Assembly (NCBI GenBank): GCA_964035795.1
Contig: OZ038321.1
Span: 15,493,971 to 15,557,970 of the forward strand
Direction: 5' to 3'
DNA length: 64,000 nt
From: Pterobdella sp. o SKG-2022
Lineage: Eukaryota > Annelida > Clitellata > Hirudinida > Piscicolidae
Shown here: positions 49,309 through 58,133 of the stretch, piece by piece
Layout of the letters: each line of letters begins with the position of its first letter
How positions within the stretch are numbered: the first letter of the stretch is position 1
Program-made: the position numbers and the translations under genes
The notes under the pieces: model-generated
The model's input: only the letters and a program-made list of their open reading frames with translations
Database searches by the model: none
What the model was told of the DNA's origin: nothing

Positions 49309-52300
49309 ATATTTTCTCCATAATGATGCTGTAATTCAAAAGGTGAGTTTTTTACTTATAATTTTGAAAATATTGGAAATTAAAATACAGTGTTTTTTTA
49401 ACCCCTTCAATATGTAAAAAAAGATTGATTGTCTTATACTCATCGATAAAAAATGATTTTTTAAAAGATTTTTTGTAGTTTCTTTCGTCATTTGTACTAT
49501 AATGCATGAAAGCTAAAAATTAAAATAAGTGAATCACTAACTAAGGTTAAAAATGAAAAATTACATAGAGGAAAGGAGTGTTCTTTATATTTTAAAATAG
49601 TTCAGTAGCTTATTAGTTTTATCTGATAAATATATTTTTAAAATAAATACTGGTTACTAAGTAATAAATTAAAGTAGCCTAACATAATTGTACAAGAATC
49701 AAACACAAAGTATTCAATAAACATAAAATAAAAAAATCTTATGTTCTTAAAGAGTCTTAACTTGAGAATATGAGATTTTCTTTGGAAAGCTTTGTGTGTT
49801 TTTTGAATAAATAGTCATAGTTATTTTTCACACAATGGTTATTAATTAGGCTTGGCTATAAATTAGTTTTACAAATGATATATTTCAAAAAACTTTAGAA
49901 GTTTATAACTATTCATTAGCTATCTGAAAGTTCATTCATGAGAAAAGCTGCCCAATTAGCAGTTCATCTCTTATCACGAAGACAAGAATTAGGTTAATCT
50001 TATGATGCTTTTCCATTTTATTAATTTTATAATTAAAGCTCTCATAATTTTTTACATGTTTTTTTTATATATCCTCTTTGTTTATCTCTGCCTAAAATAG
50101 AAGTCGACACAGTGAGAGATGAGTTTTGGGCAGAATGAAATGTGGTAAAGCATCTGGTAGTTCTGTGGTTGTTATAGAAATGTTGCAAGCTTCTGGTGAA
50201 GTAGGCATTAGTCATATGACAGACCTTTTCAATGGTATCCTAGATGAATATAAAGTACCTGAAGACTATAATACCAGCGTGATCTTTAAATGTTTCAAAA
50301 ACAAGGGTAAGGTGACTGACAGAAGGAGTTATAGAGGTTTGATACTCTTGGAGCACTTGATGAAGGTCTTCAAAAAGGTTATTGAGAAAGAAATTAGAGG
50401 ACAGGTAGTATCGACTCAATGCAGTTTAGATTCATGCCAGGTAGTGGTACCATCGATGCTATTTTCATAGCTTGACATTTGCAAGAAATGTCTTGGCAAT
50501 AAGAAAAAACTGTATTTTGCCTTAGTTTACCTAGAAAAAGCCTTCGATAGAGCTCAAAGAGAAGTTGTTAGGGGGTCCTTGAGGAAGTTTGGGGTGATGG
50601 AGTAGTTAGTAAGAATGGTCATGGCTATATATTGAAGAAGTCAATATTTTTTATCAAAACGTACATGCCCAGAGAGTGTCTTTTCAATGGAAAAAATGGC
50701 GGTTTCCACTAATTGATTTTGGAATAGATGCTGCATGCCAAAACGCATGAAATTTGTACAAAGACTTGTAAAAACAAGAAAGTACGTTTTGTGAATTTTG
50801 AAGACACATTGTGCAGCCCTTTTTTATGAAAGTACAAAAACCCGCAAAAAAGTCAACAATCTGGATCAAAGGCAAACACAGAAGTAACGCCTTTCATAAC
50901 AAAAGATAACTCAGATAGCAAGAGTAGAGTCAGAATAAACAATGTATTGGGTAACAAGTTCAGTGTGAAAGTTGGTGTCCACCAAGGTTCTGTACTGAGT
51001 TCTTTGCTCTTCATCATTGTTCTAGAAGCGCTATCCAGTGAATGCAGAAATAGGTCCGCGTGGGAATTTTATTGGGAATTAGTGTTTATTGTCAAAGATC
51101 TAAAAGAGTTAGAGGATAGTTACTGTGCTCGGAAAAACTGTATTGAAAACAAGAATCTCAGAGAAAACATGAAAAAAACGAAGGCAATGGTCATTGCTCT
51201 GAACCAAGGTCCAAGTTTCCAGTCTGTAAAACACTTTTGTGGAGTGTGTTTCAAAGGTGTTGGTGTCATCCCTATACTTTGCACTCTATGCAACCACTGG
51301 ATTCACAAACGCTGTAGTGGTCTAAAAAGCAAATTGGCTTCTGCCATAAACTTCAAATGTAAGGCGTGTTTAGATCCTCAAGTTAGTGATGATGATTATA
51401 AGGCCGTTGAACTTGATGGAAACAAATATGAAGTGGTTAACCAATTTTGTTATCTAGAGGATATGATTAGTGCTGGTGGTGGTTGTTGTTGTTGAGCGCC
51501 AACTTCCAAAGACTCTTCCGACACTCTTTGGAGCTAGTACCAAAAGAAACTTGTAGCTTCGAGTTGTTTGTGATTTTTGGTGATGGATGGATTCTCGAAA
51601 TGCTTTGTGGTTGGAAGCTGACGTGGTTTAGAACCTTTTCGACACTTCTGTTGGAGTGCACACCTTCTCATGGTGCTGAAGCTAATTCTATTGCCCGTGT
51701 AAGATCTGGTTGGAAGAGTTTTAGGATACTGTTACCTCTGTTAGCTAGTTGTGTCATTTCACTTGAAACAAAAGGGCGTTCATATGCTGCTTGCGTCAGG
51801 AGTGTTATGGTTGATGGTAGTCTATTTTTGCGTAGCACCTCAGTAATGTCTAGAATTTTTAATCAGTGCCTTAATTCATCTGATGATCTGCCATCCTTTA
51901 AGCTTACATCGCACATCAACTTGATCATCATCTTATCAGCTCTAGATATTCTAGTAATATCTTCCGCCTTGAGATGGTTTGGGCATGTAATGAGGATGGA
52001 TGCTGGTAACCCAACAAGTGCTTGCAGACATGTTGTGGTAGAAGGTAACCGTGAACAAATTAGACCAAAAAAAACATGATCCGAATTTGTAAGCAACGAT
52101 CTTAGAAAAATGAAACTCAAACCTGAACTTCCACAAGACCGTAGATTGTAGAGAAGAGCCATTATGAGACCTTGTCCAACCCATGCTAGCATAGAAACGG
52201 ACGCAAAATGATGATGATGTTTCTTTTAGTATTTTCCAGGGTTCTATTCTTGGATATCTTTTATTCTCTATTCTTTTGCGTCATCAAATTTTCAATTTTC

Positions 52301-53293
52301 TAAACCAGCTTATTGTAGATGCTAATTTTCACTTTTTCTTTCCCATTTCTTTTCTTTTTCGAGCAACTTCCTGTTTTAATATTATACTTTTCTGGATCAA
52401 CTGTTTCTTAAATTGGATAATAATATTCATATTAGATTATACTGCTGTAGGCCTCCCAGTAGCTGAGGTATACAGTTTTTTCTTGTTCTTACTTTTTTAA
52501 CTTTTCATTATAATCTTTCTAAATTCATCTTTTACTAATGCTTTCAACTAATTTTCACTTCATCTCTCACACTTCTGATTTATTATTATTATTATCAAGT
52601 TATACTGCTGTAGGCATCTCAGTAGCTGGGGTATACAGCAGTCGGCTTATACACTTTCTCCACTCAGCTCTATTGAGTGGATTCACATTTACATACTCCC
52701 ATTTTTTTTCCTCACTTTTTAACCTTCTCTGACTCACTAGTGTTTTAAATATATAGCCTGTTTTTCAATTTTCAGAATCCTTCTTAATTCTTTCTTTCTT
52801 TTTAACCTTATATTACTTTTTTGTTGTTAGTCTATAAGTATTTCTTCACTCAACTCAATTATCTATTAATCTCAGTTATGTTCTATATCTGCCCCCTTTT
52901 TCTTCAAACTACCTTCACTCTTTCACTAGAAAATATATGGTAGGAAATAAAAGCTTTACTTCTTCTACTTAAATCATATGCCTTTTACCTTGTCTTTTCT
53001 AAAAATATTTCTTTGATTTGTTTATAGCAGAGTGCCCATAAATGAGGCTCCATAAAAATTACTCAGCTAGAATTTATTCACATAGATAGGCATTTAAAGT
53101 TTCAATTATGAAAGTTATATTAGAACGTTTAATGAATTTTTACATTTAGTGTGAAATACTCGGCTTGAAATCGATTATTTTTTTTTCAGGTCTGACACCA
53201 ATAAAAATAGCGAAAGATCGATTTTTATCATTCAAACAGTCTTTCAAAAGTGAGTTAAATAAAGAGATTGAAGAGCTGAAAAAAAAACAATGA
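49309..53293 (+). CDS. Unrecognised gene, last three exons, stop overlapping ZNHIT2 start
   Basis: Exons 49309-49342, 49920-49992 and 53190-53293 join in consistent phase (needs 2 nt from an earlier exon; then 0; then 1) and give a 69-residue C-terminus: YFLHNDAVIQK, LSESSFMRKAAQLAVHLLSR, RQELGLTPIKIAKDRFLSF, then a charged end NKEIEELKKKQ. The helix-forming, Lys/Glu-rich end suggests a coiled coil. Splice sites: donors GTGAGT (good) and GTTAAT (weak), acceptors TTTATAG, CATTAG and a strong TTTTTTTTCAG. The second intron (3.2 kb) is almost filled by a LINE. The TGA at 53291-53293 overlaps the ZNHIT2 ATG at 53290-53292 as ATGA. Earlier exons were not found. I recognise no family. It could alternatively be an alternative 5' extension in another frame of the ZNHIT2 transcript. 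Confidence 0.5.
50105..52221 (+). mobile_element. RTE-type LINE with PHD finger (family D-related), with piggyBac insert
   Basis: RT start MKCGKASGSSVVVIEMLQAS, VPEDYNTSVIFKCFKNKGK, YRGLILLEHLMKVFKKVIEK, then (frame change) LVYLEKAFDRAQREVV. It is interrupted at about 50640-50915 by piggyBac sequence and resumes VRINNVLGNKFSVKVGVHQG, SVLSSLLFIIVLEAL, a complete C4HC3 finger CGVCFKGVGVIPILCTLC..WIHKRCSG..CKAC, VVNQFCYLEDMISAGGG and, in a new frame, RSGWKSFRILLPLLAS, YAACVRSVM and LRWFGHVMRMDAGNPTSAC. The LYADD motif is lost (YWELVFIVKDL). Ends with an ATG-repeat tail at about 52208-52221. Confidence 0.85.
50640..50915 (+). mobile_element. piggyBac-like transposase fragment nested in LINE
   Basis: Matches 45170-45430 of the larger relic (KTYMPRECLFNGKNGGFPLI, FGIDAACQNA) nearly base for base over about 265 bp. 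It sits inside the LINE between the equivalents of VMAIY and DSKSRVRI. No terminal repeats are apparent at either junction. Confidence 0.75.
52226..53189. other. Intron remainder with LINE scrap and two TATACTGCTGTA motifs
   Basis: 52226-52300 reads FQGSILGYLLFSIL, an RT motif of CR1/L2 type, in a pyrimidine-rich stretch (family A relic likely). Two related 45-bp sequences begin TATACTGCTGTAGG at 52438 and 52601 and end GTATACAG. The rest is plain T-rich sequence. Confidence 0.45.
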
Positions 53294-54399
53294 AAGTTTG
53301 CGAATTTTGTGGAGAAAAGTCAAAATACACATGTCCAAAATGTTTGAAAAATTACTGTTCAGTTGATTGTTATAAATGTGTAGCTCATTTGGAATGTTCT
53401 GAAAAATTCTACAAAGACTGTTTCTTAGAGGGTTTAAAAGAAGATGGTTTTAAATTAAACAACAAACAAAAAGTGACGGAAATGCTTCAAAAATTAGATA
53501 CTTCAGATAATTTATTATCAGATGAATATTTAGAAAATGCTTTCAGTTCATTAGAACTTGGGAACGAAAGTGAAAAGATGTGGGATATGTTGAGTAAAGA
53601 AGAAAAGTCAGCATTTATAGCTATGCATTCAAGTCAGGATTTTTCATCCATTATTAAGGTTTGGCAGCCTTGGTGGAAACAAAGTATTCCAAAGTTAATT
53701 CATGATGAAAACCAAATGGAAAACATTAAAACCACCATACCCAAGATTCATGTCTCTCAAAAAAATCTAAAATTCAGTCATAAAAAATTATCTACTAATA
53801 TTCCTTATGATATAATTAATGTGCTTTATGGTTATTGTTATGTGTGTCGGTTTTACAACGGTGATTTATACGACTTGCTATTACAATCCACGCACGCACT
53901 TGTTTCAATATCGCACTCTCTTTTGACTCAAACTTTCGATTCACCACATTCTTCTATTGATCATTGTTTGTATAATCTTACTAAATTTTCATCTGAAAAT
54001 TATTTTATATCTCATGATTTTTCTTTAGCAATTGTCAGTGATGTGGCATGTATTTTAAATAGTGTAAATTCTTTCAATGAAAATTTATATATCAAAGCAG
54101 CTTTATCCCAACTGAGAAGTTTATTTAAAAAAGCTTCCCAAGAATTGAAATCGAAAAAAGAAGAATGTAATTCTGCAGATTTTGCTCTTAACTACAAAGT
54201 ATTCAAAAAATTGACATTTTACTTGAGTTGGTTGGAAGAAAATAGTAAAGCTTTTAAAGTCATGGGCTTGGCCATAGAAATAATTTTTCATTCGAAATTA
54301 ACAGACTTGAGTAAGAAAACAACAGAGAAAGAATTGATCGAAAGTAATATGGAAATAATCAAGCCAAAAGAACCAAAAAAGTTGATTGTTGAGCTATGA
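53290..54399 (+). CDS. ZNHIT2: Zinc finger HIT domain-containing protein 2
   Basis: Single-exon ORF of 369 residues. The N-terminus is a zf-HIT finger with eight ligands: C4, C7, C15, C18, C23, C27, H33, C36 (CEFCGEK, CPKC, YCSVDC). Further matches to ZNHIT2 are a conserved W-Q-P-W-W site (KVWQPWW, about residues 124-130), a helical middle region and the terminal LIVEL motif (vertebrate LIEEL). ZNHIT2 binds RUVBL1/RUVBL2 and the R2TP complex and helps assemble the U5 snRNP protein PRPF8; this is known for the human protein. The start is set by the finger: only four residues precede the first Cys. The gene lies directly after, and overlaps by 4 nt, the stop of the upstream reading frame. AATAAA at about 54436 fits its 3' end. 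Length is near the human protein (about 400). Confidence 0.9.
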   Translation: MKVCEFCGEKSKYTCPKCLKNYCSVDCYKCVAHLECSEKFYKDCFLEGLKEDGFKLNNKQKVTEMLQKLDTSDNLLSDEYLENAFSSLELGNESEKMWDMLSKEEKSAFIAMHSSQDFSSIIKVWQPWWKQSIPKLIHDENQMENIKTTIPKIHVSQKNLKFSHKKLSTNIPYDIINVLYGYCYVCRFYNGDLYDLLLQSTHALVSISHSLLTQTFDSPHSSIDHCLYNLTKFSSENYFISHDFSLAIVSDVACILNSVNSFNENLYIKAALSQLRSLFKKASQELKSKKEECNSADFALNYKVFKKLTFYLSWLEENSKAFKVMGLAIEIIFHSKLTDLSKKTTEKELIESNMEIIKPKEPKKLIVEL

Positions 54400-54750
54400 A
54401 CACCAAATGATAGTTTTTCCATGAACTTTTTGTCGAATAAAAATTTTGAAAATAGTGAACTTCATTTGAATGAGTTTTTATAAAATTTATTTAATTTTGA
54501 AGAGCGAAAACTATGACGTAAAGATCTGTAAATAATCATAATAACAACTAAAACAACCTAAAGGTCAAAAATAATTTTAATAAAACAAATAACAGTGAGT
54601 AATCCCTTTTTATTATTGAAACGATCAAATAAAAGATTCCATAGAAGTCGTTAAAAATGGTTTTGTACTTGAAAGTCGTGAATTTCAATTATCAATTAGT
54701 TCAGCTCATTGAAATATTCAAATGCTTATTCTTTTCAGACAACATCTGTA

Positions 54751-56000
54751 ATGAGTTGCGGCTCGTGGCAGCCAGAGTGCAAAAGAGTCAAACCAAGACC
54801 TTGTGAGTTTAGGGAACCAAGTTTCATCCGAGAAGAAAAACAAAAAAAAGATAGCCTTGCTCCTTGCGAACCTTCTATAATGAGTTGCAAATCAAACAAA
54901 AATAAAACTTCAAATTGTTCTTGTGGATGTTGTCCTCCATGTCCAGTAACTAATAACTGCTGTTGTCCTCCACCAGAACCATGCCCTCCACCTTGCCCAG
55001 CCCCCTGTCTTCCACCTTGCCCAGCCCCTTGTCCTCCTCCTTGTCCCCCACCTTGCCCACCATCTTGTCCTCCACCTTGCCCCCCTTCTTGCCCACCCCC
55101 TTGTCCACCTCCTTGTCCCCCACCCTGTCCACTTCCTTGTTGCCAGCCTAGATCAAAATCAGTACAAGGTTGTCCGCGAAAATGCATGCAACCTTGTTGT
55201 CCACCGCCCTGTTGTCCCCCTCCTCCCCAACCATGTTGCCCACCCCCTCCTCAATGCTGCTCTCCTTGTTGTGCTCCATGTTGTCAGCCTTGTTGTTCTC
55301 CATGTTGCCAGCCATGCTGTCCCAGTCCTTGTTCCTCAAGTCCATGCTGCTGCTGTCCTCCGTGTGTGTCATGTTGTCCATGCAGCAACGTAAAAATAGC
55401 TGAAGTACATCCTTGTGGAAATTACGTCAAACTTATCAACCAATCTTGCACTAAGGTTTATAAAACTATATTTTTGAAAATATTATTTTATCTATTCAAT
55501 TTTTTTCCTAGGCCGAATATATAAGTGGCTGTTACATAGTTCAGATGCAAAATGGTTGCTGTTTATCCGTCTACAAAATCCCTCCTTGTGTATACCTTGG
55601 AGCACAATGTTGTCTAAAAGTTTACTCATGTGCTGCGGATCCAGGATGCCACAAATGCCCTATCGACTTGGTTTTCAGAGAACTATGTAAATGGAGTTGC
55701 GGTGCTGATATTAGTACGGTGTTCTGTTCATGTAGTGGAGAAGTACGATTTTTATTTTAACCTTGAATTATTCTTTTCAAATAACCCACTATTTAATGAT
55801 AAAATCATTTTTTCGCACAGCCTATCAGTTGTGTTATTGGTTGTTGTTGTCCAGCTGTTTGCTGCGGTGAGTTATGCTTACCATTTTGAATAGGTGCAAT
55901 TTTTTGAATTATGTAAACTAAAATGAATTTCAAACTAATCTTTAAAATTATTTTTATAGAGTGTTGTATACCTACCGTAACAAATCAAAAATGCTGCTAG
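54751..56000 (+). CDS. Cys/Pro-repeat protein with lamin tail domain (4 coding exons)
   Basis: Exons 54751-55455, 55512-55742, 55821-55866 and 55960-56000 give 340 residues with all phases consistent. Start: an acceptor TTTTCAG ends at 54738 and ATG follows 12 nt later, so a 5' non-coding exon or a spliced leader is likely. Residues 1-60 are charged. Residues 78-130 have a Cys at every fourth position (14 in a row, mostly CPPP). Residues 147-210 are CC-x-P repeats. From about 214 to 325 lies a lamin tail domain: VKIAEVHPCGNYVKLINQS, SGCYI, VYKIPPCVYLGAQ, AADPGCHKCPIDLV, KWSCGADIST and GEPIS align to the lamin Ig-fold in order. It lacks a coiled-coil rod, a signal peptide and a CaaX box. The function is unknown; a disulfide-hardened intracellular structure (such as sperm) is a guess. 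AATAAA at 56145-56150. Confidence 0.8.
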
Positions 56001-56160
56001 ACCATATACACACTGGAGAAAAATAGCAACACAAAGTTAAAACCAAACGCTTACCAACTCCTTCAACAACCACGATTTTATTAACGTAAAAATTAAAAAT
56101 ACTCTGTACAAGATTCCATGTAACTAGTTCTATGAAATCTTGAAAATAAAATTTAAATAA

Positions 56161-58133
56161 TTATTGTTTTTGAATGAAATTAGTTTTTATATTTTGTGGT
56201 CCTTTAAAAAGCTGAACCATCTGCGGATTTCCAGTGACTGAAGAAGTGGTCTGAGGGTTTGTAGTGCGTGTGGGAGCAATCAAAACTACCCTATTGGTGC
56301 TTGACGCTAGAGGAGAGTTATTTCTTGGAGTTTGTTTTATTATGTGTGAACTGATGTTAGCATGGGTTCCTACCGGTGTACCCATTTGATTGCTTATCTG
56401 AGGATGCAAAGCGATTTGTGGACGTTGTGGAGATAATAAGGAAGTCCTGGAAGTAGGAACATTTCCACTTTGAGTTGGTTGTAAAGGTTGTCGATACCTC
56501 AGCATCACCATGTGAAGTAGTTGACCAAGAAAAACTCCGTAATCTAATTTGTATTCATCTATGTTGTCTGGTGGCTGTCGGAGCTGAAAAGATGTCGTAT
56601 TTGAGAATTAATCAATAAAACTGGTTCAAAAGTTTTTAAAATTGAAAATATAAATTTTGGATACAATATACAAAATCTAATTACTTCTTTAATAACAGGT
56701 GGTAGAATTTTGAGCAACAGATTTTTGATATGGTTGGCTGCTAATTTGTCAATGCTGGAACTAGCAAAACCTCCAAGAGTGTTTCCAAAAATATTGGCAA
56801 GCCTGCTTGAAATTTGAGGTAAATTCGGTATAATGAACGTTTTTATTACTTCAGCTCCTATTTCACCCAGGCAAAACAAGGCTCCATAATGGGTAGCCAG
56901 TGGAGCAGAATTATTTTTCAAGCATGAGTTAAGTTGAGCTGTAACTCTTCTTTGTAGTTCATTGGTGCTTGAATTAAATTCTTTACAAATCTGTGAAACT
57001 AATCTTCCTCCAAAATCTCTCAAAGCCCAGTGGTTGTCAATGTCAGGCCGAGAACAGAGTTGCTTACTGAGAACACAAGTAAGAGCATTTGGAACTAAAA
57101 TATGCAAATACTTTTCAAGATCCAGAGATTTGTTTTCAATAAGAGCACCAATCATCCTCATTAAATAAATTAGCATTGCAAGATTATTTTCGATTATGTT
57201 TACTTTTACCCCTTCAGAAATAAAAATGCAAAGTCGAGGAAGTAGTTGAAATAGACCTGTATCATTAACTAAACTATTTAACGCTTCTGCTCTTTTTGTT
57301 TCACTATTACCTACACAAGCTTCAGTTACTTCTTTCAAGAATAATTGTTGTTCCATTGAAAGATCATGCATAACAGACTCTTTTATCTGAGCATCATCCA
57401 GTCTCATTTTTTTAGTCATAACTTGTGCATTGTCTTCTTCTTTTTTTCTTTTTTCTTCATTTGTCTGCTTTGTAGCCCAAGGTGCAGGGTTTTCTGGTAT
57501 GAGGGGCTGTACTCCTTCAACGCATAACCAATGAGGTTTGATACTAACTTCTAATGGAATTTTTGGGAGAGGAACATTTATGAGGTCCTGAAAAATAGTA
57601 GTCTAAATCAAATAAACTGATTTTGATGAACATTAAAATAATTGAGATTTTGAAGTAAATATAATGCAAAAATTAGAAAATTTATAAAAGAATTGATTTA
57701 TAACTCATAAAACATAAATAGAATAATTTAGTATTTGAAATACTCTAAAAAAATTATAAATATTTTATCCACAAACATTGAGATTTAATTCTTTATCATC
57801 TGGAAAATATATATCTCGTCCTCCAGCACCACTAGCACTTCTGAAAGGTATCGGTTCTTTTGGGTAAAAACCTAGAAGAGGTTCAATTCCTCTAATTTTT
57901 AAAGCGCACTCTATATCAAATGTACTCAATTTTCTATGATTGTTTTTTGCAAGAAATTTGAGACTATCTTGTATAATTAGTTTTAAAACAAATGTGGAAT
58001 TTTCTGAAACGACTTCTAAAGATTCTTCGCTCAGATCCGATATTCCGATAGATTCTGCCATTACCTTTATAGATTCTGTACTAACGCTCGAGCGTTCAAA
58101 ACCTTGATCAATTTCTTTTTTTAGCAAATTCAT
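56161..58133 (-). CDS. TAF6: TAF6, transcription initiation factor TFIID subunit 6 (3 exons)
   Basis: Minus-strand exons 57777-58133, 56685-57587 and 56161-56583 join in phase 0 to give 560 residues. The N-terminal histone fold (about residues 13-80) has SIKVMAESIGISDLSEE and LSTFDIECALKIRGIEPLLG. Then comes SASGAGGRDIYFPDDKE and NVPLPKIPLEVSIKPHWLCV, and the TAF6 HEAT domain (about 205-420) with ELS-like SMEQQLFLKEVTEACVG, NNLAMLIYLMRMIGALIENK, RPDIDNHWALRDFGGRLVSQ and GEIGAEVIKTFIIP. The C-terminus is Pro/Thr/Gln-rich and poorly conserved. TAF6 pairs with TAF9 in TFIID (and in SAGA in some lineages). A minus-strand poly(A) signal (TTTATT on +) lies at 56077-56082, so the 3' UTR crosses that of the lamin-tail gene. 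Confidence 0.95.

Noticed and set aside
54735..55187. Gly/Gln-rich ORFs antisense to the Cys/Pro repeats
   Set aside because: Shadows of the repetitive sense sequence, with no splice or domain support.
54751..55455. Minicollagen or other nematocyst wall protein
   Set aside because: There are no Gly-X-Y repeats and no signal peptide, and the C-terminal half aligns to a lamin tail domain.
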